DNA of 62,613 nt, from NCBI GenBank assembly GCA_002358575.1, contig DEPD01000035.1, positions 1 to 62,613 of the forward strand, read 5' to 3'. The notes under the pieces were generated by a model. The model ran no database searches. It had not been told where the DNA came from and saw only the letters and a list, made by a program, of their open reading frames with translations. Made by a program: the position numbers and the translations under genes. Below, in pieces: positions 26,965 through 35,231 of the stretch (position 1 is the stretch's first letter; the number at the start of each line of letters is the position of its first letter). The DNA is from Lachnospiraceae bacterium UBA3401. GTDB taxonomy: Bacteria > Bacillota > Clostridia > Lachnospirales > Lachnospiraceae.

Positions 26965-27591
26965 ATGAAGACTATAATAACAATCGGACGTCAGTTTGGA
27001 TCTGGAGGACATGAAATTGGAGAAAAACTTGCTGACCATTACGGAATAAAATGTTTTGATAAAGAATTGCTTACAAGAGCGGCAAAAGAGAGTGGATTTT
27101 GTGAGGAAATGCTTCGGAATCATGATGAGAGACCGACCAATTCATTTCTTTATAACTTGGTTATGGATACATATACGTTTGGCTACAATTCTTCTTCGTT
27201 TGTAGATATGCCAATTAGCCACAAAGTATTTATGGCGCAGTTTGATACAATTAAAAAGATTGCAGAAGAGGAGGCTTGTGTGATTGTCGGGCGCTGTGCC
27301 GATTATGCGCTGCAGGAATACAAAAATTGTCTGCATATTTTTATCCATGCAAATGACGATGCCAAAGTGGAGCGGATTATGCGCAAATATGAGGTTGATG
27401 CAGATAAAGCGCGAGAGATGATGGTAAAGAAGGACAGACAGCGGCAGAGCTATTACAATTATTATTCCACAAAAAAGTGGGGGCGCTCAGACAGCTATGA
27501 TTTGTCAATTAACAGTAGTATTCTTGGCGTGGATGGGACGGTTAAATTGCTTATACAATACATTGAAGATTTTGAGGCAAAAAATCAATAA
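26965..27591 (+). CDS. cytidylate kinase-like family protein
   Basis: About 208 residues of the cytidylate-kinase-like family. N-terminal IITIGRQFGSGGHEIGEKLA is the P-loop region (GRQFGSGG in place of a classic Walker A), and YGIKCFDKELL and IVGRCADYAL are family motifs. A basic lid segment (KKDRQRQSYYNYYS) follows. Substrate is unproven and it is distinct from the essential Cmk. ATG 26965 sits eight bases after GAAAGGG; a GTG three codons earlier is also in frame. It has its own promoter and its own terminator, so it is monocistronic. Confidence 0.88.
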   Translation: MKTIITIGRQFGSGGHEIGEKLADHYGIKCFDKELLTRAAKESGFCEEMLRNHDERPTNSFLYNLVMDTYTFGYNSSSFVDMPISHKVFMAQFDTIKKIAEEEACVIVGRCADYALQEYKNCLHIFIHANDDAKVERIMRKYEVDADKAREMMVKKDRQRQSYYNYYSTKKWGRSDSYDLSINSSILGVDGTVKLLIQYIEDFEAKNQ

Positions 27592-27601
27592 TTATACTTT
27601 A

Positions 27602-27631
27602 AAAAGCATCTTAATTCAATAAGATGCTTTT
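27602..27631 (+). terminator. terminator after the cytidylate-kinase-like gene
   Basis: AAAAGCATCTT (27602-27612) pairs perfectly with AAGATGCTTTT (27621-27631) around an 8-base loop. Works in either direction. Confidence 0.85.
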
Positions 27632-27634
27632 ATT

Positions 27635-27868
27635 ATGCGCACGGGCGTCCAAAGGAAATATGTCAGCAGAGCTGACAGACGCCCGGCGCGCGAGAAGGAA
27701 AAGAAATTTTTCCTTCTCGATTATATCACGGGCGTCCAAAGGAAATATGTCAGCAGAGCTAACAGACGTCCGGCGCGAGAAGGAAAAGAAATTTTTCCTT
27801 CTCGATTATATCACGGGCGTCCAAAGGAAATATGTCAGCAGAGCTGACAGACGCCCGGCGCGCGAGTA
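27635..27868 (+). repeat. triple tandem array of type I palindromic elements (F1-F3)
   Basis: The 355-base gap between 27591 and 27947 holds a terminator, this array and the ftsK promoter. Three units of about 86 bases begin (at CACGGGCGTCC) at 27640, 27727 and 27812. Each has outer stem GGGCGTC/GACGCCC, unpaired AAAGGAAATAT, inner hairpin TCAGC-AGA-GCTGA, then the GCGCG junction. Units 1 and 2 carry a second hairpin GAGAAGGAAAA..TTTTCCTTCTC; unit 3 ends at CGCGAGTAGA without it. Unit 2 has lost two bases and has G-to-A (inner stem) and C-to-T changes (27769); the latter keeps the outer stem paired as G-U. Short open frames across this array are products of the repeat. Confidence 0.9.
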
Positions 27869-27884
27869 GATTTTAAATAAAAAT

Positions 27885-27913
27885 ATGACAAGTAAGAAAA
27901 AAAGTGCTATAAT
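27885..27913 (+). promoter_or_regulatory. ftsK promoter
   Basis: ATGACA (27885-27890), 17 bases, TATAAT (27908-27913), 33 bases before the ftsK ATG. Good -10 and acceptable -35. Confidence 0.65.
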
Positions 27914-27946
27914 ATCATGTAAAACTCATTTAGGGGGAGAAAGATC

Positions 27947-30925
27947 ATGACATCGGCATCAGGAAATAGCGCATCGAAAGGCAGAAAAAGTACAAGGAAA
28001 GGTGCATCGAAAAGTACAAAAAGAACAAGTACTGGAACTAGGAGTAGAAAAAGATCTTCTGCGAGAAAAAATGTTGATAGTGCGGTTAAAAACGAGGTAA
28101 TACTCATTGCTATCTTTGCAGTGGCAATTTTTATGTTTTTGTGTGTGATGGGGCTGGGCGGTTCTATGTCCGCTGGAATAAGAAATATTATGTTTGGAAT
28201 TTTTGGATTGCTTGCATATTTGATTCCTATTCTTATTTTTCTTGGATTTGCTTTTGGGATTTCCAACAAAGGAAATACAGTTGCGATTGTGAAAATGGTC
28301 AGCGCTGTTATTTTATTATTTTTACTAGGGATTTTGGCGTATCTGTTTATGAAGCAGGAGAAAATGCTCACCGGCGATTCCTTAATACAGGAATTGTATC
28401 AAACTTCTGCGGAACATCATGCAGGTGGTGGCGTACTTTTTGGTACTATCGCACATGGAATGTATACGCTTATGGGAATTGGCGGAACTATTTTTGTAGT
28501 TGCTGTATTTGGCATTATCAGTGTTGTATTTATTACAGAGAAAAGTTTTTTGTCCAGCTTAAAGAAAGGCAGTTCTTATATTTTGGAATCTGCAAGGGAA
28601 GATGCTGTAAGAATGCGGGAATATAGGGAGAGTCTGCAAGATGAATATGAAGACTACGAGGAAGAGCCAGAGTATGAGGAAAAGGTGCGTTCCAAACGGA
28701 CAAAAAAAAGAAAGGAAGAGCCAGAAATGATTCCTCAAGAAAAGGTTCGCAGAATGGATAAACGAGCTAGAGGTGTGGTATCAAGTTCTTCTGTAACTCT
28801 CAAGGCGAGAAAACATGAGGAGTCCACTGCACGACAAGATGTCCATGAAATTGTCATTTTAGAAAATGAAACGGAAACGGCAGGTATCTATGAGGATATT
28901 AAGGTTCGGCCGTATAATGAGGCAGGCTACAAGGAAGAATCTTATCGTGATGGCACATACAATGAGTTCGTGTATCCAGAAGAGGTTTATCAGGAACCGG
29001 CAGATCAGGAGGCTGCATATCAGGAACCGCCTTATAAAGAAACAGTATATCCAGAAGAATCTTATTCGGAAATGTCTTATGATACGACTTCTTTTAAGGA
29101 ATTATCTGACAGTGAAATGTTCTCCGATGAAATATCAAAAAGTGATGGGCTTTTTAACGAAGAGACAGATTTGGAAACAATTGACTATTTTACAGACAAT
29201 CCTGGCATATCTGTGAAAAGTTCTTTTCTGGATGCATTTGAATCCGATATAGAGACACAAAATGGAATGGTACATGATGGTGACCTTTTGGAATTATATG
29301 ATGAAGAGACTTTAAATACAATGCCTGAATCAGTGACAGAAGATATTGTTTTGCCACAGTCAGTAGGGGCACCATTAATTTTAGAAGAAAATATGTCTGA
29401 AGTTCGCCAAGAGCAAAGTATAAGCGTGGAGGAGGAACCGCCAAAACAATATATGTTTCCGCCAATCGAATTGTTAAAGAAGGGGGAAGGCAAAAAAGGG
29501 GATTCTACAGATCAGTTGAGAGAAACCGCGCTGCATTTACAGCAGACATTGCAGACTTTTGGTGTTAGAGTGACCATTACAGATATCAGTCAGGGACCTT
29601 CTGTCACACGGTATGAAATGCAGCCGGAGCAAGGGGTAAAGGTCAGCAAAATTGTAAGCTTGACAGATGACATCAAACTAAATCTTGCGGCGACAGATAT
29701 CCGAATTGAGGCGCCAATACCAGGAAAGGCAGCAGTTGGCATTGAGGTTCCCAACAAAGAGACAAGTGCTGTGGCATTTCGAGATCTCCTTGAGTCAGAG
29801 GCGTTTCAGAATTTCTCGTCCAATCTTGCATTTGCGGTGGGAAAAGATATTGCGGGGCAGGTTATTGTCACCGATATTGCAAAAATGCCACATGTACTGA
29901 TTGCGGGAGCGACAGGTTCTGGTAAGTCCGTTTGTATCAATACAATTATTATGAGTATTTTATACAAAGCGAATCCAACAGATGTAAAGCTGATTATGAT
30001 TGACCCAAAAGTTGTGGAGCTGAGCGTATACAATGGGATTCCGCATCTGATGATACCAGTAGTGACAGATCCGAAAAAGGCGTCAGCAGCGTTGAATTGG
30101 GGTGTTACAGAAATGAACGACCGCTATAAAAAGTTTGCGGATTTGAATGTTCGTGATTTGAAAGGGTATAACAAAGCTGCGGAGATGGGGAAGACAACAC
30201 CGGATGGAGAACCGCTGCAAAAACTGCCTCAGATTGTGATTATTGTGGATGAGCTTGCAGATTTGATGATGGTGGCTTCCGGGGAAGTTGAGGAGAGTAT
30301 CTGTCGTCTGGCACAGTTGGCGAGAGCTTGTGGAATTCATTTGGTTATTGCGACACAGCGTCCGTCTGTTGATGTCATTACAGGTCTAATCAAGGCAAAT
30401 ATGCCAAGCCGAATTGCATTTAGTGTGTCCAGCGGCGTGGATTCCCGTACAATATTGGATATGAATGGAGCAGAAAAACTTTTAGGAAAAGGGGATATGC
30501 TTTTTTATCCACAGGGATATACGAAGCCAGCTCGTGTGCAGGGAGCATTTGTGTCGGACTCAGAAGTGTCTGATGTGGTAGATTTCCTGAAAAATCAGAA
30601 GCTTGGCAATGTTACATATGACAGTGATATTGAGGAGAAAATTAAGACAATGCAGTCTTCTTCTGGTGGATTTGGCGGTGCTGGCACTTCCGGTGGCAGT
30701 GATATGGATGCTTATTTTTCGGAGGCAGGAAAGTTTGTTATCGAGAAGGAAAAGGCATCGATTGGTATGCTTCAGCGTGTGTTTAAGATTGGATTTAACC
30801 GCGCGGCACGCATTGTAGACCAACTTGAAGACGCAGGTGTGGTTGGCGCAGAGGAAGGGACAAAGCCACGCCGGATTTTGATGAGCATGGAACAGTTTCA
30901 AAATTATCTGGAAGAACATATGTAA
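27947..30925 (+). CDS. ftsK: FtsK/SpoIIIE family DNA translocase
   Basis: Septal motor that pumps chromosomal DNA into daughter cells or the forespore. 992 residues. Basic Ser/Lys/Arg-rich N-tail (1-45), about four membrane segments (46-200), a long acidic linker (about 210-500), then the RecA-like motor: Walker A GATGSGKS (654-661), Walker B IIIVDELADL (Asp768-Glu769). The C-terminal gamma winged helix (SIGMLQRVFKIGFNRAARI) recognises polar DNA sequences. In the linker, about residues 318-390 form an irregular tyrosine-periodic repeat (YxE/YQEP units). AGGGGGAGA precedes ATG 27947. FtsK versus SpoIIIE cannot be decided from sequence. Confidence 0.95.
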   Translation: MTSASGNSASKGRKSTRKGASKSTKRTSTGTRSRKRSSARKNVDSAVKNEVILIAIFAVAIFMFLCVMGLGGSMSAGIRNIMFGIFGLLAYLIPILIFLGFAFGISNKGNTVAIVKMVSAVILLFLLGILAYLFMKQEKMLTGDSLIQELYQTSAEHHAGGGVLFGTIAHGMYTLMGIGGTIFVVAVFGIISVVFITEKSFLSSLKKGSSYILESAREDAVRMREYRESLQDEYEDYEEEPEYEEKVRSKRTKKRKEEPEMIPQEKVRRMDKRARGVVSSSSVTLKARKHEESTARQDVHEIVILENETETAGIYEDIKVRPYNEAGYKEESYRDGTYNEFVYPEEVYQEPADQEAAYQEPPYKETVYPEESYSEMSYDTTSFKELSDSEMFSDEISKSDGLFNEETDLETIDYFTDNPGISVKSSFLDAFESDIETQNGMVHDGDLLELYDEETLNTMPESVTEDIVLPQSVGAPLILEENMSEVRQEQSISVEEEPPKQYMFPPIELLKKGEGKKGDSTDQLRETALHLQQTLQTFGVRVTITDISQGPSVTRYEMQPEQGVKVSKIVSLTDDIKLNLAATDIRIEAPIPGKAAVGIEVPNKETSAVAFRDLLESEAFQNFSSNLAFAVGKDIAGQVIVTDIAKMPHVLIAGATGSGKSVCINTIIMSILYKANPTDVKLIMIDPKVVELSVYNGIPHLMIPVVTDPKKASAALNWGVTEMNDRYKKFADLNVRDLKGYNKAAEMGKTTPDGEPLQKLPQIVIIVDELADLMMVASGEVEESICRLAQLARACGIHLVIATQRPSVDVITGLIKANMPSRIAFSVSSGVDSRTILDMNGAEKLLGKGDMLFYPQGYTKPARVQGAFVSDSEVSDVVDFLKNQKLGNVTYDSDIEEKIKTMQSSSGGFGGAGTSGGSDMDAYFSEAGKFVIEKEKASIGMLQRVFKIGFNRAARIVDQLEDAGVVGAEEGTKPRRILMSMEQFQNYLEEHM

Positions 30926-31003
30926 TTTAATAGACAGAGGCTTGGATAAATGGTATTCTATTAAAATAAGTAAATAAAGTTGGCAGCAAAGGAGGAACAA
31001 ACT

Positions 31004-32674
31004 ATGAAGTCCGATATTGAAATAGCACAGGAAGCAGAATTATATCCAATAACTGAAATTGCGAAGATGCTTGATATAACAATAGATGATTTGGAGTTAT
31101 ATGGAAAATATAAGGCCAAGATTTCTGAGGAGTATCTAAAAAAAATAGAGAAGAATAAAAATGGAAAACTGATTTTAGTGACAGCAATCAATCCGACGCC
31201 CGCAGGAGAGGGGAAAACTACGACAAGTGTTGGTCTGGGACAAGCGTTTGGCAGATTGGGAAAAAGAGCGGTGATTGCGCTGAGAGAACCTTCACTCGGT
31301 CCTTGTTTTGGAATTAAGGGCGGTGCGGCTGGCGGCGGAATGGCACAGGTCGTTCCTATGGAAGAGTTAAATCTGCATTTTACAGGAGATTTTCACGCAA
31401 TAACGGCGGCAAATAATTTGTGTGCGGCGTTGCTTGACAATCATATTCAACAGGGAAATGAGCTGGGAATCGATACCAGACAGATTGTGTGGAAGCGTTG
31501 TCTGGATATGAATGACAGGGTGCTTAGAAATGTAGTGGTTGGCATGGGCAATAAGATGGATGGCTTTGTGCGGGAAGATCACTTTGTTATTACTGTGGCG
31601 TCGGAGATTATGGCGGTGTTGTGTCTTGCGGAAGACATGGAAGATTTAAAGAAACGCTTAGATAGAATGGTGGTGGCGTACAATTATGCTGGCGAACCTG
31701 TCTGCGCAGGACAGATTCATGCGACAGGTGCGATGGCAGCGCTGTTAAAGGATGCGATCAAGCCCAATTTAATTCAGACACTGGAACATACGCCAGCGAT
31801 TATTCATGGTGGTCCGTTTGCCAATATTGCGCATGGCTGCAACAGTGTCCGTGCGACAAAGGCCGCTTTAAAGATGGCGGATTATGTTGTGACGGAGGCT
31901 GGTTTCGGTGCGGACCTCGGTGCAGAGAAGTTTTTTGACATCAAGTGCCGCCAGGCGGGGCTTGTGCCGGATGCAGTTGTGCTGGTGGCGACAATACGCG
32001 CATTGAAATACAATGGTGGTGTGGCAAAAAGTGACCTTAATGCAGAAAATATGGAAGCTCTGGAAAAAGGAATTGTAAATCTGGAAAAACATATTGAAAA
32101 TCTACAGAAATACAAAGTGCCGGTGGTGGTCACATTAAATGCATTTGTTTCTGATACGCCGGCTGAAATAGCGTTTGTAAAAAAGTTTTGTGAGGACAGA
32201 AGCTGCGCGTTTGCGCTCTCAGAAGTGTGGGAAAAAGGAGGAGAAGGCGGCATTGCACTTGCGACAGCAATTCTCGATACTTTGGAGACGAAAAGAAGTG
32301 AGTTTAAGCCACTTTATTCTGATACACTTAAAATCAGTGAGAAAATTAAATGTGTTGCTAAGGAAATTTATGGAGCCGCAGAGGTTGTATTTGCGCCTGC
32401 TGCGCTAAAACAAATCGATAAACTGGAAAAACTTGGGTTTGGCAGTCTGCCTGTATGTATGGCAAAAACACAGTATTCACTTTCCGATGACCCAGAACTG
32501 CTGGGAAGACCAGAAGGTTTTTCTGTGAATGTCAGAGAAGTCTATGTATCGGCAGGCGCCGGATTTATTGTCGTGCTGACTGGCGCAATTATGACAATGC
32601 CTGGGCTTCCCAAAAATCCTGCTGCCTATAATATTGACGTGACAGAGAATGGCGTGATAACGGGATTATTTTAA
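31004..32674 (+). CDS. fhs: formate--tetrahydrofolate ligase
   Basis: ATP-dependent activation of formate to 10-formyl-THF, supplying purine and formyl-methionine synthesis and, in acetogens, the methyl branch of Wood-Ljungdahl. 556 residues. P-loop TPAGEGKT (65-72) and the family stretch LREPSLGPCFGIKGGAAGGG are present. C-terminal GAGFIVVLTGAIMTMPGLP is diagnostic. Start at ATG 31004 behind AAAGGAGGAAC; an in-frame TTG at 30980 is less likely. Stands alone, 80 bases after ftsK. No other one-carbon gene is in the window, so acetogenesis cannot be inferred. Confidence 0.97.
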   Translation: MKSDIEIAQEAELYPITEIAKMLDITIDDLELYGKYKAKISEEYLKKIEKNKNGKLILVTAINPTPAGEGKTTTSVGLGQAFGRLGKRAVIALREPSLGPCFGIKGGAAGGGMAQVVPMEELNLHFTGDFHAITAANNLCAALLDNHIQQGNELGIDTRQIVWKRCLDMNDRVLRNVVVGMGNKMDGFVREDHFVITVASEIMAVLCLAEDMEDLKKRLDRMVVAYNYAGEPVCAGQIHATGAMAALLKDAIKPNLIQTLEHTPAIIHGGPFANIAHGCNSVRATKAALKMADYVVTEAGFGADLGAEKFFDIKCRQAGLVPDAVVLVATIRALKYNGGVAKSDLNAENMEALEKGIVNLEKHIENLQKYKVPVVVTLNAFVSDTPAEIAFVKKFCEDRSCAFALSEVWEKGGEGGIALATAILDTLETKRSEFKPLYSDTLKISEKIKCVAKEIYGAAEVVFAPAALKQIDKLEKLGFGSLPVCMAKTQYSLSDDPELLGRPEGFSVNVREVYVSAGAGFIVVLTGAIMTMPGLPKNPAAYNIDVTENGVITGLF

Positions 32675-32689
32675 AGGAGTCTGTAAAGC

Positions 32690-34171
32690 ATGAAGTGTCC
32701 GAATTGTGGAAATGAGTTGGAGGAGGGGAAACTGCTTTGCGAGCATTGCGGCGAAGAAGTTAAGATTGTACCTGACTTTGATATAGAGCTTGAGGACAAG
32801 CTAAAAGAATCCATAAGTGATATGCTTCAAGATATGGCAGCAGAGGAGCTGAATCAGAACGATTTTCATCAAGAGCCAAAAAATAAATCTGAGGATACTA
32901 TAAATGATCCAAGTGCTTATTTTTTAACAGAGTCAAGCAGTGTTCGAAAATTGCGGATTGTTATTATTGTTTTGATGTTGATGATTTTAGCCGCGGTGAT
33001 TGTTGTGTTTACAATTCATTCTGTCAATGATCAGAGATATCATTCTTTTGACTATCAATATAATAAGGCGGTTACATGTGCTGCTGAAAGTGACTATCCA
33101 AGTGCGATAAGCTATTTGGAGAGAGCGCTTGCAATCCGGCCAAAGGATTTAGATGTGCGGTTATTGCTTGCGGAGTATAATGAAAAAAACGGGCAGCAGC
33201 AAAAAACAATCGCTTTGTTAGAAGAAATTCTGGATATGGGAACAGAATATTCCAAAAGAGAAGAGGTCTATGATAGATTGTTAAAACTGTATGCATCCGA
33301 GGAAGCATATGCAGAGATGGACCGCCTTTTAAAGCAATGTGACATGCCGCGCATTCTTTTTCAATACAATAAATATGTGGCGCTTAAACCGCAATTTAAC
33401 AAACAGGGCGGTGTATATAACGAGTCGCTTTCTATCTCGCTGAGAGGAAATACGGCAGGCAGGGTATACTATACCTTAGATGGCACAATGCCCACGACAG
33501 AGTCCATTGTGTATGATAGCCCAATATTACTTGAGTCGGGGGACTATGTGATAAAGGCTGTATTTGTGAACGCATATGGAATAGAGAGTGAGACAGTTAC
33601 GCAGCACTATGTTATCAATCATTCTGCGCCTGACAGCCCTGTGGTAAAGCCAGAGAGCGGAACTTATATGGAACCAGCATTGATAGCAGCATTTTATGAC
33701 GCGGGAACCAGTGTGTATTATACCACTGATGGTTCTGTGCCAGACAAGAATAGTATTCGCTACAGAGATCCTATTGAGATGCCTTATGGCATCAGTAATT
33801 TTGCGTTTATTGCTTATGATGCGTCAGGGCTTTGCAGTAAGGTTGTCAATCGCTCTTATCAACTTGGGATACAAGCAAATTTTGACGCAGAACTGGCATT
33901 GCAGGTATTAAAAAACAGTTTGTGGGCGAGCGGAAAATTGCTAGATGCCGATGGAAATTTACCCAATAAGCAAGGAAGAAATCAATATAAAATAAAAACG
34001 CTCTATAAAACAGATGAGACAATGTACTATATTGTATATGAAGTGTATGTGGATATTTCGGAGAATGTGCATGAGACAAATGAAATTTATGCGATTGACG
34101 TAAATACAGCAGATTTGTTTAAAGCCTACAAAGCGGATGAGGGAGTATATCATTTACAGCCTTTGGAGTAG
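32690..34171 (+). CDS. zinc-ribbon, TPR and chitobiase-C-domain membrane protein
   Basis: 493 residues with a composite build. An N-terminal zinc ribbon (Cys3, Cys6, Cys17, Cys20) and an acidic stretch lie in the cytoplasm. One membrane segment follows (about 86-108, IVIIVLMLMILAAVIVVF). Outside the membrane are TPR-like helices (about 125-215; SDYPSAISYLERALAIRP) and two tandem chitobiase/hexosaminidase C-terminal (CHB_HEX_C) beta modules, recognisable from RVYYTLDGTMPTTESIVYD and SVYYTTDGSVPDKNSIRY. The C-terminal 100 residues match nothing I know. No catalytic domain. Inferred role: envelope scaffold or sensor. AAAGGAG precedes ATG 32690, 16 bases after fhs. Confidence 0.8.
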   Translation: MKCPNCGNELEEGKLLCEHCGEEVKIVPDFDIELEDKLKESISDMLQDMAAEELNQNDFHQEPKNKSEDTINDPSAYFLTESSSVRKLRIVIIVLMLMILAAVIVVFTIHSVNDQRYHSFDYQYNKAVTCAAESDYPSAISYLERALAIRPKDLDVRLLLAEYNEKNGQQQKTIALLEEILDMGTEYSKREEVYDRLLKLYASEEAYAEMDRLLKQCDMPRILFQYNKYVALKPQFNKQGGVYNESLSISLRGNTAGRVYYTLDGTMPTTESIVYDSPILLESGDYVIKAVFVNAYGIESETVTQHYVINHSAPDSPVVKPESGTYMEPALIAAFYDAGTSVYYTTDGSVPDKNSIRYRDPIEMPYGISNFAFIAYDASGLCSKVVNRSYQLGIQANFDAELALQVLKNSLWASGKLLDADGNLPNKQGRNQYKIKTLYKTDETMYYIVYEVYVDISENVHETNEIYAIDVNTADLFKAYKADEGVYHLQPLE

Positions 34172-34250
34172 AATAATGAGAAAAAAGTTGAAATTATGGA
34201 ATATTTCAGATACAATGATAAAGATGCAAAAAGTGCATTTTTGGTTATAA

Positions 34251-34293
34251 TTCAGCATAGGACTTTGCATTTACTGCAAAGTCCTATGCTGAA
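34251..34293. other. perfect 19-bp hairpin upstream of nfnA
   Basis: 34251-34269 is the exact reverse complement of 34275-34293, with a 5-base loop (TTTAC). No T-run follows, so it is not a standard terminator in the + direction. It ends 36 bases before the nfnA start and could act as a transcript-end or 5'-protecting structure, or be the scar of a mobile palindrome. Confidence 0.85.
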
Positions 34294-34328
34294 CGGTTAC
34301 CATTTTTAGGAGAGCTAATAAGAAAGGT

Positions 34329-35231
34329 ATGGTGAAGCAGTTAATGTACAAGATTTTAGAGGCAAGAGAACTCACCACCAATATTTATTTAATGGTGGTG
34401 GAAGCGTCGCGCGTGGCAAAGAATTGCCAGCCGGGACAGTTTGTGATCGTAAGAATGGATAAGGATGGTGAGAGAATACCTCTCACAATTTGTGATTATG
34501 ATAGAGAGAAGGGAACAATAACCATTGTATTTCAGACAGTGGGCGCTGAGACTGCAAGAATGGCGGCGTTAAAAACAGGAGATTCCTTCCATGACTTTGT
34601 GGGACCATTGGGGTGTGCCTCAGAGATGGTCAACGAGGACAAGGAAGTACTTGCAAAGAAGAAAATTCTTTTTGTGGCGGGTGGTGTTGGCACAGCACCA
34701 GTTTATCCGCAGGTAAAATGGTTACATAACAATGGTATTGCAGCGGATGTTATTGTCGGTGCAAAGAATCAGGATTTGCTAATTTTGGAAAAAGAGATGA
34801 AGACAGTAGCTGGCAATCTATATGTCACTACAGATGATGGTTCTTACGGGCGCAAAGGTATGGTTACGCAGACAATTCAAGAACTTGTAGATGAAGGCAA
34901 AAAATACGATCTGTGTATTGCAATAGGGCCTATGATTATGATGAAGTTTGTATGTAAACTTACAAAAGAACTTAAAATCCCTACAATTGTCAGTCTGAAT
35001 CCAATTATGGTTGATGGTACGGGCATGTGTGGCGCCTGTCGTGTTACAGTCGGTGACAAAGTAAAATTTGCGTGTGTGGATGGTCCTGAGTTTGATGGAC
35101 ATCTGGTAAATTTTGACGAGGCGATGAAACGCCAGCAGATTTATAAGACAGCAGAGGGACGAGCGATGCTGAAATTGCAAGAAGGTGATACCCATCACGG
35201 CGGATGTGGTCAGTGCGGAGGTGAAAATTAA
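34329..35231 (+). CDS. nfnA: NfnA: ferredoxin-NADP oxidoreductase small subunit (FAD/NAD-binding)
   Basis: 300-residue flavoprotein of the sulfide/dihydroorotate-dehydrogenase-like family. With NfnB it forms the electron-bifurcating NADH-dependent reduced ferredoxin:NADP oxidoreductase. FAD motif RIPLTICDYD, NAD-binding FVAGGVGTAPVYP, and an iron-sulfur site with Cys234, Cys237, Cys249 (GMCGACR and FACVDGPEF). A second Cys pair lies at the very C-terminus (GGCGQCGGEN). AGAAAGG at 34321-34327 is too close to ATG 34329; GTG 34332 or ATG 34344 (MYKILEARE) may be the true start. The stop shares one base with the nfnB start. Confidence 0.88.
   Translation: MVKQLMYKILEARELTTNIYLMVVEASRVAKNCQPGQFVIVRMDKDGERIPLTICDYDREKGTITIVFQTVGAETARMAALKTGDSFHDFVGPLGCASEMVNEDKEVLAKKKILFVAGGVGTAPVYPQVKWLHNNGIAADVIVGAKNQDLLILEKEMKTVAGNLYVTTDDGSYGRKGMVTQTIQELVDEGKKYDLCIAIGPMIMMKFVCKLTKELKIPTIVSLNPIMVDGTGMCGACRVTVGDKVKFACVDGPEFDGHLVNFDEAMKRQQIYKTAEGRAMLKLQEGDTHHGGCGQCGGEN

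Noticed and set aside
27635..27868. Possible CRISPR array
   Set aside because: The three units are contiguous, each whole unit is conserved with no variable spacers, and no cas gene is in the window.
27624..27869. Open frames of 60-80 codons across the tandem repeats, with repetitive peptide sequence
   Set aside because: The peptide periodicity simply follows the DNA repeat; no ribosome site, and the structure is explained by palindromic stems.
30926..31003. THF or other riboswitch ahead of fhs
   Set aside because: The gap is only 78 bases and shows no multi-stem fold; only a plain ribosome site is visible.
31882..32253. Long minus-strand frame opposite fhs
   Set aside because: Shadow of a highly conserved gene; Ser/Ala/Thr-rich composition, no ribosome site.
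34251..34293. Rho-independent terminator of the zinc-ribbon/TPR gene
   Set aside because: Stem is perfect but no T-run follows in the + direction; kept as an unexplained hairpin instead.
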